Source: Dolomedes plantarius
Taxonomy: Eukaryota > Arthropoda > Arachnida > Araneae > Dolomedidae
Length of the DNA stretch: 64,000 nt
Reading direction: 5' to 3'
Assembly (NCBI GenBank): GCA_907164885.2
Contig: OU015500.1
Span: forward strand, 53,772,783 to 53,836,782
The stretch's first letter is position 1. The number at the start of each line of letters is the position of its first letter. The notes under the pieces are model-generated. The model had not been told where the DNA came from and did not search any database. It saw only the letters and a list, made by a program, of their open reading frames with translations. This document shows positions 47,265 through 56,173 of this stretch, piece by piece. The position numbers were made by a program, and so were the translations under genes.

Positions 47265-47553
47265 ATGTCTTTGGAAAAACGCTAAGAAACTGTTGCTTGA
47301 ATGACAAATAGTCAAAAATCAGATTTCTGCTTTGCATACACGTGTACCGCTGATATGCACTACCTCTTAAAGCGGCTAGAGCAATTTTAAGTTTATCCCC
47401 CTGTGGGGTGCATTGTTGCTGAAAGTAATACTCAATTTTCTTTAGAAATTGACTTGAGGGGCCGCCATTGAAGGTGGCTTCGAATGGCGCAATTGTCTGA
47501 ACCATAATTACCCGAGGAAAATTTCCAGCGGGGTTTTTATCTACCACACTCAT
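47265..47553 (-). pseudogene. gag, 5' part (interrupted by the Kolobok-like element)
   Basis: An ATG at 47553 (MSVVDKNPAGNFPRVIMVQT) is preferred over 47610, whose leader is hydrophobic and probably untranslated LTR-proximal sequence. It contains PFEATFNGGPSSQFLKKIEY, KIALAALRGSAYQRY and FDYLSFKQQFLSVFPKTF. This is the capsid-type pattern of retrotransposon Gag (F.G......FL..IE...). It ends at the TTAA where the DNA transposon entered. Confidence 0.8.
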
Positions 47554-47672
47554 TTTCCAATAGTATATAAGTACTTGCAACAATTTTATCAATATAAGTA
47601 CACAGTACACAGTTTAACTTCAATTATGTTGTTCGTTATAAATGTAACGATAACAACCAGGGTATATGTAAA

Positions 47673-47685
47673 GTTTCGGGCTCCA
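47673..47685 (-). promoter_or_regulatory. Primer binding site of the minus-strand LTR element
   Basis: On the minus strand TGGAGCCCGAAAC lies just inside the 5' LTR, with the expected TGG start of a tRNA-complementary PBS. Confidence 0.65.
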
Positions 47686-47686
47686 G

Positions 47687-48138
47687 TATAGCAGTATAGA
47701 GATTTATTAGGGGCACTCTATTTGAATTTGATATAAACACAGTTTATACATGAAACAATGTTTATTGAATTCGTTGCACATATAGAATTTGCTTTTGCAG
47801 CAATAAGCATACGTACTACTTGTACAGAATATATATTAGCATTCAATAGAAATACACTTTGCAAATACTTACAAACCAGCAGAGAGTCAAACCAGCAGTT
47901 GTGCCACGTAAACTTTGGGCCCCCTAAGCACTAGCGCCGGTTAAAACCTGGAGCTGCTTACCTCGTAGCTCCCCTAACTCGCTTATCTATCAACCTTAAC
48001 AACCTTCTTCCCTTTAATCAAGCTGCATGGTATTTATACCAAGCGCGTATGCCGAAATTAGCATATCTCAAGCATCTTCTTTAATTCATTCACTCAAAAG
48101 TTCGATTCTTGTGAATCGAATCTTATGTATACCTTACA
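47687..48138 (-). repeat. 5' LTR (minus-strand element)
   Basis: Direct copy of 41502-41953, very similar over the 400 bases nearest the TGTAAGG end. The U5 side differs (about 25 bases unlike the other LTR), so that border is approximate. Confidence 0.87.
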
Positions 48139-48376
48139 TATTTAATAATAAAATTTTTTAGTATTTAGATGTAAATATTTTATTTATTTATTTTTTGGTA
48201 AGTGTTAGTATAATGTGTATAAATATTATTTAAAAGTATCACATCATAATAAAAAAATGAACGTTGTTTTTGCTCTATGAGGAAATTACCCATTCATCTT
48301 CATGTTTGCTATTTGGCACTCCGAGCCCAAAATTTTTACAATCTGGCCCTTTCTAAAAATAGTTTGCCGACCGATG

Positions 48377-48530
48377 CCTTAGACAATCACGGACGTTCTT
48401 CGCTCAGGGCATCCAAAATTTAGTAATACCTGGAACACTTGTTTGAACCGACAAGGCGACTATGTGTAGCAGAGACTTAGGTCATACCACTGTTATTTGC
48501 TGCATTTTCATATATTCCAATCAAAAGACC
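48377..48530 (+). pseudogene. mariner-type transposase fragment, right of the hAT
   Basis: After the right hAT flank the plus strand encodes decayed tail sequence, with NTWNTCLNRQGDYV matching the W..C...QGDY end of mariner transposases. Together with 40696-40950 it forms one transposase gene interrupted by the hAT. Confidence 0.65.
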
Positions 48531-48570
48531 ATTGCAGAAAAAGAAGTATCACTTTCATTACGGTCATCCT

Positions 48571-49147
48571 TAGGGATTCATAATTTTCGTATTTACGAAA
48601 TAGATGTGAATAAATGCCAAATTTGCTGATATGAGCGAATAAATGTGAAAATTATTTTTTAACTACTTTTCGGCGAACACTCGGTGATAAACGGCTTTTT
48701 GGGCTAAATTATGTAATAATAGAATAATTTATTAACATAATAGATTAACTAAGACCATCCGAGATCTACAGCTGATAAATCTCATTTCCTTCGGATTTGC
48801 TCCAAATTTCACTCGGACAGTTTGTCCGTACCGTAGTCGAACCTAAAAATCTTAACTGTAAAAAGCAACCATCAAGTTTTGAGGAGCAATTTAGTAAATT
48901 TTAGAACGTCTCTTGAGCGTTAAAGCCGGGGGAATTTCAACTACTTAAGTAGTCAACCAAGATACTTCTGTTGATGTTATACAGATTTTAATTGCAACGA
49001 CATTTTGATACTTACCTATCAAAGTCAGTGAAATTGTAATTTTTTTAATGAACGCGAAATTTTTGATTATATATATATTTTTTTCTTTGCGAATAAATTT
49101 GAAATTTTATAAATTTTACGTTAAATTGCGAAATTTACGTATCCCTG
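48571..49147. mobile_element. hAT MITE with perfect 8-bp target duplication
   Basis: GTCATCCT occurs at 48563-48570 and at 49148-49155. Between them is a 577-base element whose ends are inverted (TAGGGATTCATAATTTTCG on the left; reverse-complemented right end CAGGGATACGTAAATTTCG). The 8-bp duplication and CAGGGAT start fit hAT. The interior is non-coding with no transposase. Confidence 0.85.
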
Positions 49148-49155
49148 GTCATCCT

Positions 49156-49800
49156 TAAACATTTTTCGTCAGTTGAATTCCTATTTTGCTACATCCAAAG
49201 AGAAAAAAGTCAGTTCTATCATGGCTTAATACAAAGTTGCTTAAACAACTGTGATGTATAGAAAGGCGATAATTATCTAATAATAAACAATTTCAATGCA
49301 TTTTTCAGTATAGTACGAGAATTGAAGGAATTAAAAACTATTATTGTAATCTAATGTTTCCTTACCTTTCATTCTGATATTTCTTTTAAAAATTGATGCA
49401 TAGTCCTCGAGCATTGAGTACTGTTAGCAATATCGACTTTGGAATTGCGTTAATAGATACATAATTTACTGAAAAATCTCTATAGCTGTATATTTATACA
49501 TAAGAAATAAAATTAATACCCTATTCAGGTAGGATTTATTTTCACCTCACTAAGCGCAACATGTATAAGAAATAGCTTTCAGTTTTTGCTTTGTGATTTA
49601 TAGGTCAACATTTTTACTCTATGTATCCTTGAATATGTTACATAACTCATAAGATATAAATACGCATCTGTTTTGGATTATATATGAAAGAGAATGTATT
49701 ATGCATTGTATGAATATATATTATTTCTTAAAGAAGGTATTACAACAATACAATTTTTTTTCTCAAAGGTAATTTTCAGATATTGAAAGAATTGACTGCA
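49156..49800. other. No gene seen
   Basis: AT-rich, with nothing supportable. Confidence 0.5.
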
Positions 49801-49809
49801 TATCTATCT

Positions 49810-50471
49810 ATTCTAAAAAAAGTAACTTCCGCTGCCGTTCTCAAAAGCCTGTCACACTATCTCCTCTGAAACCGCTGGGGGTATGGGATCGAAGGGGATA
49901 CCAATGGATGTAGAAAAATGGGGCGACCAAAGTAAGACATGTCTCATGTTTATTGGACTTTAAGTTTTTATCTTTTTATTTTATGTGGGAAAATACTGAC
50001 ATTTCCATCTTCAGATTGCGATAACTCGCCAAAAAATGATCGTCGAATTTTGATCTTAAGTTTTCTTACAATCTAAGACTACTGACATTTCTCTTTCAAA
50101 CTAGACCTCATTTGTTTAAAAATATTTTAAAACAGACTAATATTTTCATCCAAAAATGAAACACAGTTTTTTAAGAAATATCGTCCCATATGTGGATGTA
50201 ATATCGATATTCCTCGAGTTTTTATCTTCCAAAGAAAATTTTTACATCATCTGGAAGCTGAAAGCCTAATTTAGAGTCTCTATCTGAAAATTTCGATTTT
50301 AATTGAATTTTAAAGCTGATAATTCAACAGTGATGAAAATCCCCTCGCAAAAGGGTGACAGCAGTGAATGCATGGAAGCTGTTACATTGCCCGAGAATAA
50401 ACCCTATATATCTCACTATTAGCCCTAAAAGAAGAGTGAGAGTAGCGAGCCTAGGGGCGAAGCCCCTAGTT
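49810..50471 (+). mobile_element. Possible Helitron-type element
   Basis: The right part ends in AGCCTAGGGGCGAAGCCCCTAG, a 7-bp G+C stem ending in CTAG followed by T. Nearby upstream sequence is GC-richer than its surroundings. A TC start could be near 49808 (TCTATTCTAAAAAAAGTAAC). The stem overlaps the CTAG instead of lying about 10 bases upstream, so the fit to Helitron is imperfect. Confidence 0.35.
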
Positions 50472-50719
50472 TGTTAAAAAATAAATATTTATAAACGCGA
50501 AATGCTTTACATTATAAATCTTGATCTAAATATGAAATGTCTCTAAAATTCTCTGCTTTTATATATGTGTAATTTTTTTAATGGATACATGAGAGTTTCG
50601 TCTTAGAAACGCATAAAAAAAAGACTAACTAATTTAGATAGGGTAAATGTGCATGTTTTAAACTCTTTGCCTGATATTCAGGAAACATTATTTCGTTAGT
50701 GAAAGGTAACAGGGAGCAA

Positions 50720-51340
50720 AAAATCGTTTTTGTTCAAAATATCAAAATGCTGTTATAGTAAAAAAGTTTGATTTACCTTATTTGTGCAATTTGTTTTATG
50801 TTAAAAAAATTATATTATTTACAAAATAATTTTACAGATTTGCAAGAGATGCGTTGATTAAAACAAAACTACATTCTCAAAAGATAATGCTAAATTTTGA
50901 AATAAAAAGAAACAATTCAATTTGTCATTGAAATAAGTAACGGAAACCATGTGTGATCACTATAGAAAAGAGGAATGTTCTTTCATAATAACGGTATGCC
51001 TTTAAAGACATTATATTAATATTTTATAAATAAGTTGATTTGTTTATTTTAATTTAATCCCATCAATCAAAAATTGTTTTTTCTTTCCAATGTGTTTTAT
51101 AAGAACTTGCTACTGTAATATTAATATGATGAAAATCGCGGAATTCTACAAAATCAGTTGTTCTATAATGGCATCTAAAAATTGGAAATACTTAGAATGT
51201 GTAAGTTTTCTGTAAAAATATCATATTTTGAATTTTTTGTTTGCAAAAATATATCATTATTTTAATATGCTATAAAATAAATTTTAAAAAAATTCAAATT
51301 TTACCATTTTTTTAATAAAAATATTGCTCTATTCCATCGT
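50720..51340. mobile_element. Second copy of the long-inverted-repeat element
   Basis: The segment 51080-51340 aligns with 29840-30070 (CAATGTGTTTTATAAGAA or CAATGTGTATTATAAGAA; TCTGTAAAAATATCATATTTTG; GTTTGCAAAAATATAT). Parts of 50720-50990 look like the opposite arm. No ORF like 29585-29794 is present, so this is a core-deleted copy. Confidence 0.6.
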
Positions 51341-51546
51341 TTTTTTTCGGAGGGAAATTCCGTTAAGTACGGTGACAGTATCCGGGTATATATTTCTAAG
51401 GGCATCTTCGGACAGACCAAGATTTTAGAACGTTTTGTGCGGAGAGAAATTCCGATGCAGGCAGATCAGGTTCTCGGAGGCAATCCGAATAAGACTGTGA
51501 TCGCATGGAAAACTAAAAATCGATTTCAATTCGACTGAGCGTGGGT

Positions 51547-51753
51547 TGTTGCGTCATCCTACCTCCTCACTAGACGGCGCTTCTAACGCACGCCGGAAGC
51601 ATATAATGTAACTGTAACTTTTAGTTAGTTAGTTAGCTCTTCAGAATGTCAGTTGCTGTGTGGTGTTGTGGTGCGTTCGTCCATTAAAGTGTTTTAAAGG
51701 AAATAAAGTCGTTTTTACTCGTTGCTCTAAAGAAATATTTCCGACATATAACA
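51547..51753 (+). repeat. Left LTR of the BEL/Pao element (plus orientation)
   Basis: Starts TGTTGCGTCATCC and ends CATATAACA, followed by the PBS. Contains CATATAATG (possible TATA region, about 51601) and GGAAATAAAG (possible poly(A) signal). Initiator-like TCAGTTGCTG lies at about 51648. Confidence 0.92.
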
Positions 51754-51755
51754 TC

Positions 51756-51767
51756 TGGCGCCCAACG
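51756..51767 (+). promoter_or_regulatory. Primer binding site
   Basis: TGGCGCCCAACG two bases after the left LTR, a typical tRNA-complementary PBS. No PBS follows the right, inverted LTR. Confidence 0.85.
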
Positions 51768-51788
51768 TAAAATTCAACCCAATTTAAA

Positions 51789-53071
51789 ATGGCGAACATT
51801 TTAATTCTAGAACGAAAAGTTCTTCGGTCTACTGTCACGAAGACAATTACCGAATTAGATGCGTGCATAACTGCACAGAATGTTGCTTCTGCTACTCAGG
51901 CATTTGCTAAGCTTGAGGAGAAAATTCTACGGATGCTATCCAAGGACGAGGAGATTGTCCAGTCCCATTTGTCGAAAAGCGAAAGTACTATGGAGGAGGG
52001 TGAGGTGGCAAAGCTCGATTCAGTTTTAGAACAGGAATTCGAGAAAGCAGAAACGTATCGAGACAATTTTACGTGTGCGAAAACACGGTATTTGGATTTT
52101 TTAAAGCCTTCCGACAACACCGTGCCACTGATTAACGTTGCTTCCAATTCGTCCGGATTTTTAAATTTGAATTTACCAAAGTTGATGCTCACAGAATTTG
52201 ATGGTAGTCTTAAAAATTGGTTTTCGTTTTGGTCAATGTTCCAAAAAATTGATGGAGATCCGAAAATCGAGGACGACTTGAAACTCGCTTATTTAATGCA
52301 AACTACCACAGGTAGGGCTTTTGATTTTGTTCAAACCTATCAAGTGTCTAAAAGTGATTACAAAACTGTCATCACAAATTTAAAAGAGCGTTTCGCAGAT
52401 GACAGAGTTCTTATTGAATTATATGTGCGTGAACTCTTAAATTTAGTTTTAAATCCTACACATAATTTGTCTTTTACTGATTTAGTTGATCAATTAGGTG
52501 CGCGATTACGTTGCTTAGAAAATTTAGGTGTAACTAAAGAAAAATACGCATGCATGCTTTACCCACTTGTTGAAGCTTCCATTCCTGAAAATATTTTAAT
52601 TGCTTGGGAAAGAGAAAGAAATTCCATTTCTCAAAAACCACTGATTCAAAAACGAATGACCTGCAACTTTTGATTCGGTTTTTGAAAACAGAGGTTTTAA
52701 GTGCTGAACGATTACGAGTTGCGAAAAATTTCTGCTCCGAAGGGGGTAAAAATAAGAAGACCGTAAATGGGGGAGTAGATAGTGATAAATTTTCACTTGT
52801 CGCGACAGCTGCAACTCTAGTAAGTCATCATAATAAAAATGAAAAACGCGCTTTTAGTGAGTTTTGTTTGTTTTGTCCTAAAAAGAATTCGCATAGAAGT
52901 AGCGATTGTTCTGTGGCTCAAAAAATGACTTATGAGGAAAGAAAGGATCAAGTGATAAAAATGAAAGGATGCTTCGCGTGTCTTAGAATTAATTGTCGAG
53001 CCGATAAATGTCATATGAGTGTGCGTTGTGTAATTTTTCTCCAGGAGACATTTTCCCATTTTATGTCCTAG
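51789..53071 (+). pseudogene. BEL/Pao gag
   Basis: An ATG at 51789 opens MANILILERKVLRSTVTKTI. The N-terminus has coiled-coil character, then the BEL Gag block LPKLMLTEFDGSLKNWFSFW, LMQTTTGRAFDFVQ and LKERFADDRVLIELYVREL. The frame is lost near 52670; the continuation 52604-53071 lies in another frame, giving FLKTEVLSAERL and a Cys-rich region (CLFCPKKNSHRSSDC, CFACLRINCRADKC), the BEL-type zinc knuckles. A further shift near 53020-53070 precedes the protease frame. Structural protein of the particle; broken here. Confidence 0.88.
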
Positions 53072-53105
53072 TTTAAAACAAGATAATGAAAATGATTCTT
53101 CCCCG

Positions 53106-53816
53106 GTGGGCAAAACAGGAAGTGTTGCGAGCAATGGCTCGTCAGGTTCGACGGATGCTTTTTTACAAACACTTAAAATAAGGGTTTCAGGTCCTTCCAA
53201 AGCAAGGGTCGTAAGGTGCTTATGCGATTCTGCGAGTCAACGATCGTATGTTTCTCGAGATCTCACAGATTTTTTAAACTTAAAAACTGATCATTCTGAA
53301 TTTCACAAATATAGTTTATTTGGCGGCATTGAAACGGAAAGAGTCAAACATTCCGCTTTGAAATGTGAGTTGCAGGAAATACCAGGGAATTTTTCATGTG
53401 AGGTTTTGTTGTTAGATAAGGACACCATTTGTGGTCAAATACCTAAAATTAGTAAAGCCGATGCAGAGTACTTCAAAGAACATAGAATTTATTTGTCCGA
53501 CAGTGAAAGCAATAATTTAGACATATCAGTTCTTTTGGGTGCTGACTACTTAGGGAAAATGTTAACTGGTGCCATCAGCCAACAACCCAATGGCTTAACT
53601 GCTGTCCAAACTTACTTGGGGTGGATTGTAATGGGTAAATCCTTATACGACAAAACCAATTCAAATAATGCCATGCCCATCATTTCGCTAGACGCTTCTA
53701 TCCAGATTTGCGACCTTTGGTCACTCGATATTCTCGGAATTCGAGACACCGTAAAGAATAAAACCAAAACCGAAATCGACGCAGAAACTGTGTCTTTTTT
53801 TGAAAAAAACTGTTAA
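53106..53816 (+). pseudogene. BEL/Pao aspartic protease region
   Basis: 236 codons. The retrotransposon A17-type protease signature is present: KARVVRCLCDSASQRSYVS (catalytic Asp in CDSAS), then ISVLLGADYLGKMLTGAI and QTYLGWIVMG, the conserved block leading to RT. It ends in a frame break at 53816, with RT resuming in the frame that opens at 53800, an overlap of 17 bases. It would process Gag-Pol. Confidence 0.88.
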
Positions 53817-54639
53817 ATATCGCGGTGGTCGATACGAGGTAAATTTACCGTGGGTCGAAGGACACCCGGAGTTGCTTGATTTACGTTTTCAATCAGAAAA
53901 ACGTCTCCACACCATGACCTCTAAACTTGTTTCTTCAGGTAAGTTTGAATCTTATGACAAAATTTTGAAGCAGTGGGAACAGATGGGAATTATAGAAGAG
54001 GTCCCATACGAAAATGACGGGAAAGATATTTCTGAGCTAAAATGTAGGTATATACCTCATAGAGCCGTGTTTAAGGAATCTAGGCTAACAACTAAGATAC
54101 GACCAGCATTTGATGCCTCTGCAAAAGATGAAAATTCAGTTTCCTTAAAGGAATGTTTAACTACAGGTCCAAATTATATTGAAATGATTCCTTCTGTTCT
54201 CAATAGATTCCGCAAATGTCGATTTTGGGTAGTTTCTGATATAACCAAGGCTTTTCTTCACATAAGCGTGTCCCCTACTGATAGAGACTATCTTCGATTT
54301 CTGTGGTGGAGGGATTACGAAAAGTGCGAAATTAAAATATTGAGGCATTGCCGAGTTGTATTCGGTTTGTCTTCGTCACCTTTTTTGATTATGGCAACAA
54401 TTTATCATCATCTTGAGAGAGAAAAGAAAGGTGAGAATGATGTCGCAGTGAAACTGCGAGACTCGTTCTATGTCGACAATGTTGTGACAAGTGTCGAAAA
54501 TGAGGCGGAAATACAAAATTTCCAAATGACAGCTTGTCACATCATGTCAAAGGCAAGTTTTGGACTCACGGGTTGGGTGAATTCTTCAGAACGACAAGAA
54601 CTTGGTAAACCCAGTTGTCCTGTTCTTGGCCTTTTATGA
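53800..54639 (+). pseudogene. BEL/Pao reverse transcriptase
   Basis: 279 codons: GGRYEVNLPWVEGHPEL, RYIPHRAVFKESRLTTKIRP, FDASAKDENSVSLKECL, FWVVSDITKAFLHI (first catalytic Asp), FLWWRDYEKCEIKILRHCRV, VFGLSSSPFLIMATIYHHL, and FYVDNVVTS, the BEL-type YVDN (in place of YVDD) catalytic box. A stop at 54639 falls in the thumb/connection region; the reading continues beyond with frameshifts. Well preserved as a domain but not as a gene. Confidence 0.92.
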
Positions 54640-55119
54640 AATCCAAATTCTGACGTAATCGCTTGCGATATTGGAGGTGTTTCGACTGAAATTCGCGATA
54701 CGTGTTCAAAACGATAACTTTTGCCGCTCGCACAAAAAATCTTTGACCCGATTGGTTTTACCGCGCCCGTGACGCTCATTCCTAAACTATTGATGCAAAA
54801 AGCTTGGAAAAATGAATGTGTTTTTGCGAATCGAATGCGAAAATAATAATGTTCAAATTAGGTTGGTTCAGGCAAAACCACGCGTCGCTCCTCTTAGGAA
54901 GGATCCCATCACCAAAACCAAAACTGAAATGACCATTCCTGAATTGGAACTAATGGCTGCTGAAATCGGGACTCGTCTGGTCCTGAACGTAAAAACTTCA
55001 TTGAACATTCCCAACGTGCAAACCTTTTACTGGACGGACTCAAAAGTCGTCCTTTGTTGGATCCAAAATAATGGTCCTGGGAAAACTTTTATTCACAATC
55101 GCATAAAAGAAATTCGAAC
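54640..55119 (+). pseudogene. BEL/Pao RNase H, plus-strand part
   Basis: Contains KIFDPIGFTAPVTL in a decayed stretch, then TKTEMTIPELELMAAEIGTR (a catalytic Glu region), TFYWTDSKVVLCWIQ (catalytic Asp) and FIHNRIKEIR. The domain is cut at 55119, where the sequence switches to the minus-strand copy of the following piece. The upstream frame has stops. Confidence 0.88.
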
Positions 55120-55404
55120 GATTGAAGAAAACCTTGACATTCGCCTGGTCCACTCGAAGAAATCAGGCTCGGCAGTACCTAACGAGATACCTGTCACAAC
55201 TGCTGGCCTTCTCTCCTTGTCAGCCAGCTCCACACCATCCGAGAAATCCGATCTCTCGTTGTCCCGTATAGGAGTCGCGGCTTTCTAACCACGAAGGCCC
55301 TCCCACCAGCAAAAACTGAAGAGAGTTTGTGCGCTACACACCCGTGGAGCTATGTCCGCTGCGTGCATCTGAGATGGAACATAAAACCAATTTTCTTTCG
55401 GAGA
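55120..55404 (-). pseudogene. Inverted piece A: RNase H end and pre-integrase linker
   Basis: On the minus strand this reads KENWFYVPSQMHAADIAPR then CWWEGL, the W.YVPS..N.AD..R...WW.GP block that normally follows RNase H in BEL/Pao. After a frameshift and stop come RRPAVV and FFEWTRRMSRFSSIVRI, the linker normally just before integrase. The piece follows RNase H in the right place but in the wrong direction. It is bordered by TCGAAC (55114-55119) and its complement GTTCGA (55405-55410). Confidence 0.8.
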
Positions 55405-55410
55405 GTTCGA

Positions 55411-55452
55411 TCGAAAGGTGTGGATCGCAAAATTGCGATCCACACCTTTCGA
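55411..55452. repeat. 20-bp palindrome at the rearrangement joint
   Basis: TCGAAAGGTGTGGATCGCAA, a two-base AA spacer, then the exact complement. One arm (RRKVWIA in minus translation) belongs to the integrase piece; the other is an extra inverted copy of the same 20 bases. It marks the joint between inverted pieces A and B. Confidence 0.93.
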
Positions 55453-55966
55453 CGATCTCGAAGGACTAGTGAACCAGCTAGGTCCACACCAGTTGTTTCG
55501 AAAACCGCATACATTCGGACGCGATCTTCGGGTAGGGGAGCGCACATTGTCGTAGAAGACCTGGTTTTGAACTTTTGCAAACAACAAACTTGAACACAAT
55601 AGACCTCACGGTCTTCCTGGATCGCAAAATCCAATACTTTTCACTTAGGATCATCACAAGCGTTTGCACACCCGCATGGCTGTGAATTCGATGTCGTTCC
55701 TCGACGAGACGAAAAACAAGTTCATTCTTATCAGGCAGCAAGATTGGTCGCCTGAAAAAGTCGTCATCATCGGAAGAGATCAGTTTTGTCTCAACATGTA
55801 GGAGGCCATCAGAATCGGTGTACATAACAAAATTAGGCGGTATGAGGCGACGGTTCTTACAAAATGTGTCTCTTTGGGTGTAAAGAAGAATTTCCAGCTC
55901 GAATTTTCTCAACTCCTCTGCGCTTATGTTACCTTTTAGTAGTGCATCTTTTTTATATGTCGATGA
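55453..55966 (-). pseudogene. Inverted piece B: integrase N-terminal part
   Basis: On the minus strand from the inverted LTR: STYKKDALLKGNISAEELRK, FELEILLYTQRDTFCKN, RRPILLPDKNELVFRLVEER, HRIHSHAGVQTLVMILSEKY and WILRSRKTVRSIVF, the H2C2 zinc-binding domain of a BEL/Pao integrase (the second Cys pair is decayed). A frameshift precedes GVDLAGSLVLRDRRKVWIA, which holds the first catalytic Asp. The second catalytic Asp and the Glu are absent. The piece begins right at the U5 end (AACA) of the inverted LTR, with no PBS between. Confidence 0.85.
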
Positions 55967-56173
55967 TGTTAAATGTTGGAACAATTTCTTTAGAGCAACG
56001 AGTAAAAACGACTTGATTTCCTTTAAAACACTTTAATGGATGAACGCACCACAACACCACACAGCAACTGACATTCTGAAGAGCTAACTAACTAACTAAA
56101 AGTTACAGTTACATTATATGCTTCCGGCGCGCGGTAGAAGCGCCGTCTAGTGAGGAGGTAGGATGACGCAACA
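55967..56173 (-). repeat. Right LTR of the BEL/Pao element (inverted)
   Basis: Exactly 207 bases like the left LTR, in the opposite orientation. Its U5 end (minus-strand CATTTAACA) points inward and joins integrase piece B. Its U3 end (TGTTGCG) points outward and abuts the TGGGT duplication. Confidence 0.93.

Larger units (their letters stand above)
41502..48138 (-). mobile_element. LTR retroelement, gag plus unknown ORF, no polymerase (minus strand)
   Basis: Direct LTRs at about 41502-41953 and 47687-48138. Read on the minus strand: 5' LTR, PBS (47673-47685), gag (47553 down to 43995, split by the Kolobok-like element), an unrecognised 377-codon ORF, a Pro/Arg-rich frame, a PPT (GAGGGAGGCCAG), then the 3' LTR. 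I find no protease, RT, RNase H or integrase. After subtracting the Kolobok-like insert it is about 3.8 kb. It would depend on polymerase in trans. Outer LTR edges on the U5 side are uncertain and no clean target duplication was found. Confidence 0.85.
40951..48376 (+). mobile_element. hAT transposon (outer shell of the nest)
   Basis: The left end CAGGGTCGGCAAACTACGG and the right end, reverse-complemented CATCGGTCGGCAAACTATTT, are the well-known CAGGGGTCGGCAAAC type of hAT ends. Flanks CCTTATAC (40943-40950) and CCTTAGAC (48377-48384) match 7 of 8, an 8-bp hAT target duplication. Inside are a transposase C-terminal fragment (41283-41500) and the LTR element. Without the LTR element only about 0.8 kb of hAT remains, so it was already internally deleted. 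Confidence 0.9.
51547..56173. mobile_element. BEL/Pao retrotransposon with inverted LTRs
   Basis: The left end is a 207-base LTR in plus orientation (51547-51753). The right end is a 207-base LTR in minus orientation (55967-56173), about 96 percent identical by eye count (about 8 differences). Both outer ends are therefore the TGTTGCGTCA (U3) end. The 5-mer TGGGT lies immediately outside on both sides (51542-51546, 56174-56178), as for a 5-bp BEL target duplication. The left 3.6 kb is gag-protease-RT-RNase H on the plus strand. The right part (55120-55966) is RNase H tail and integrase sequence on the minus strand, in rearranged order around a palindrome at 55411-55452. The integrase core is incomplete. 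Confidence 0.88.

Noticed and set aside
55327..55593. Plus-strand 88-codon frame as a new gene
   Set aside because: It lies opposite the minus-strand RNase H and integrase pieces and is a shadow of them.
51547..56173. Two independent BEL/Pao elements in opposite orientation that merely abut
   Set aside because: Equal LTR lengths, about 96 percent LTR identity and the matching outer TGGGT argue for one insertion. Two partial elements would each need a lost LTR and a chance 5-bp match. Not fully excluded.
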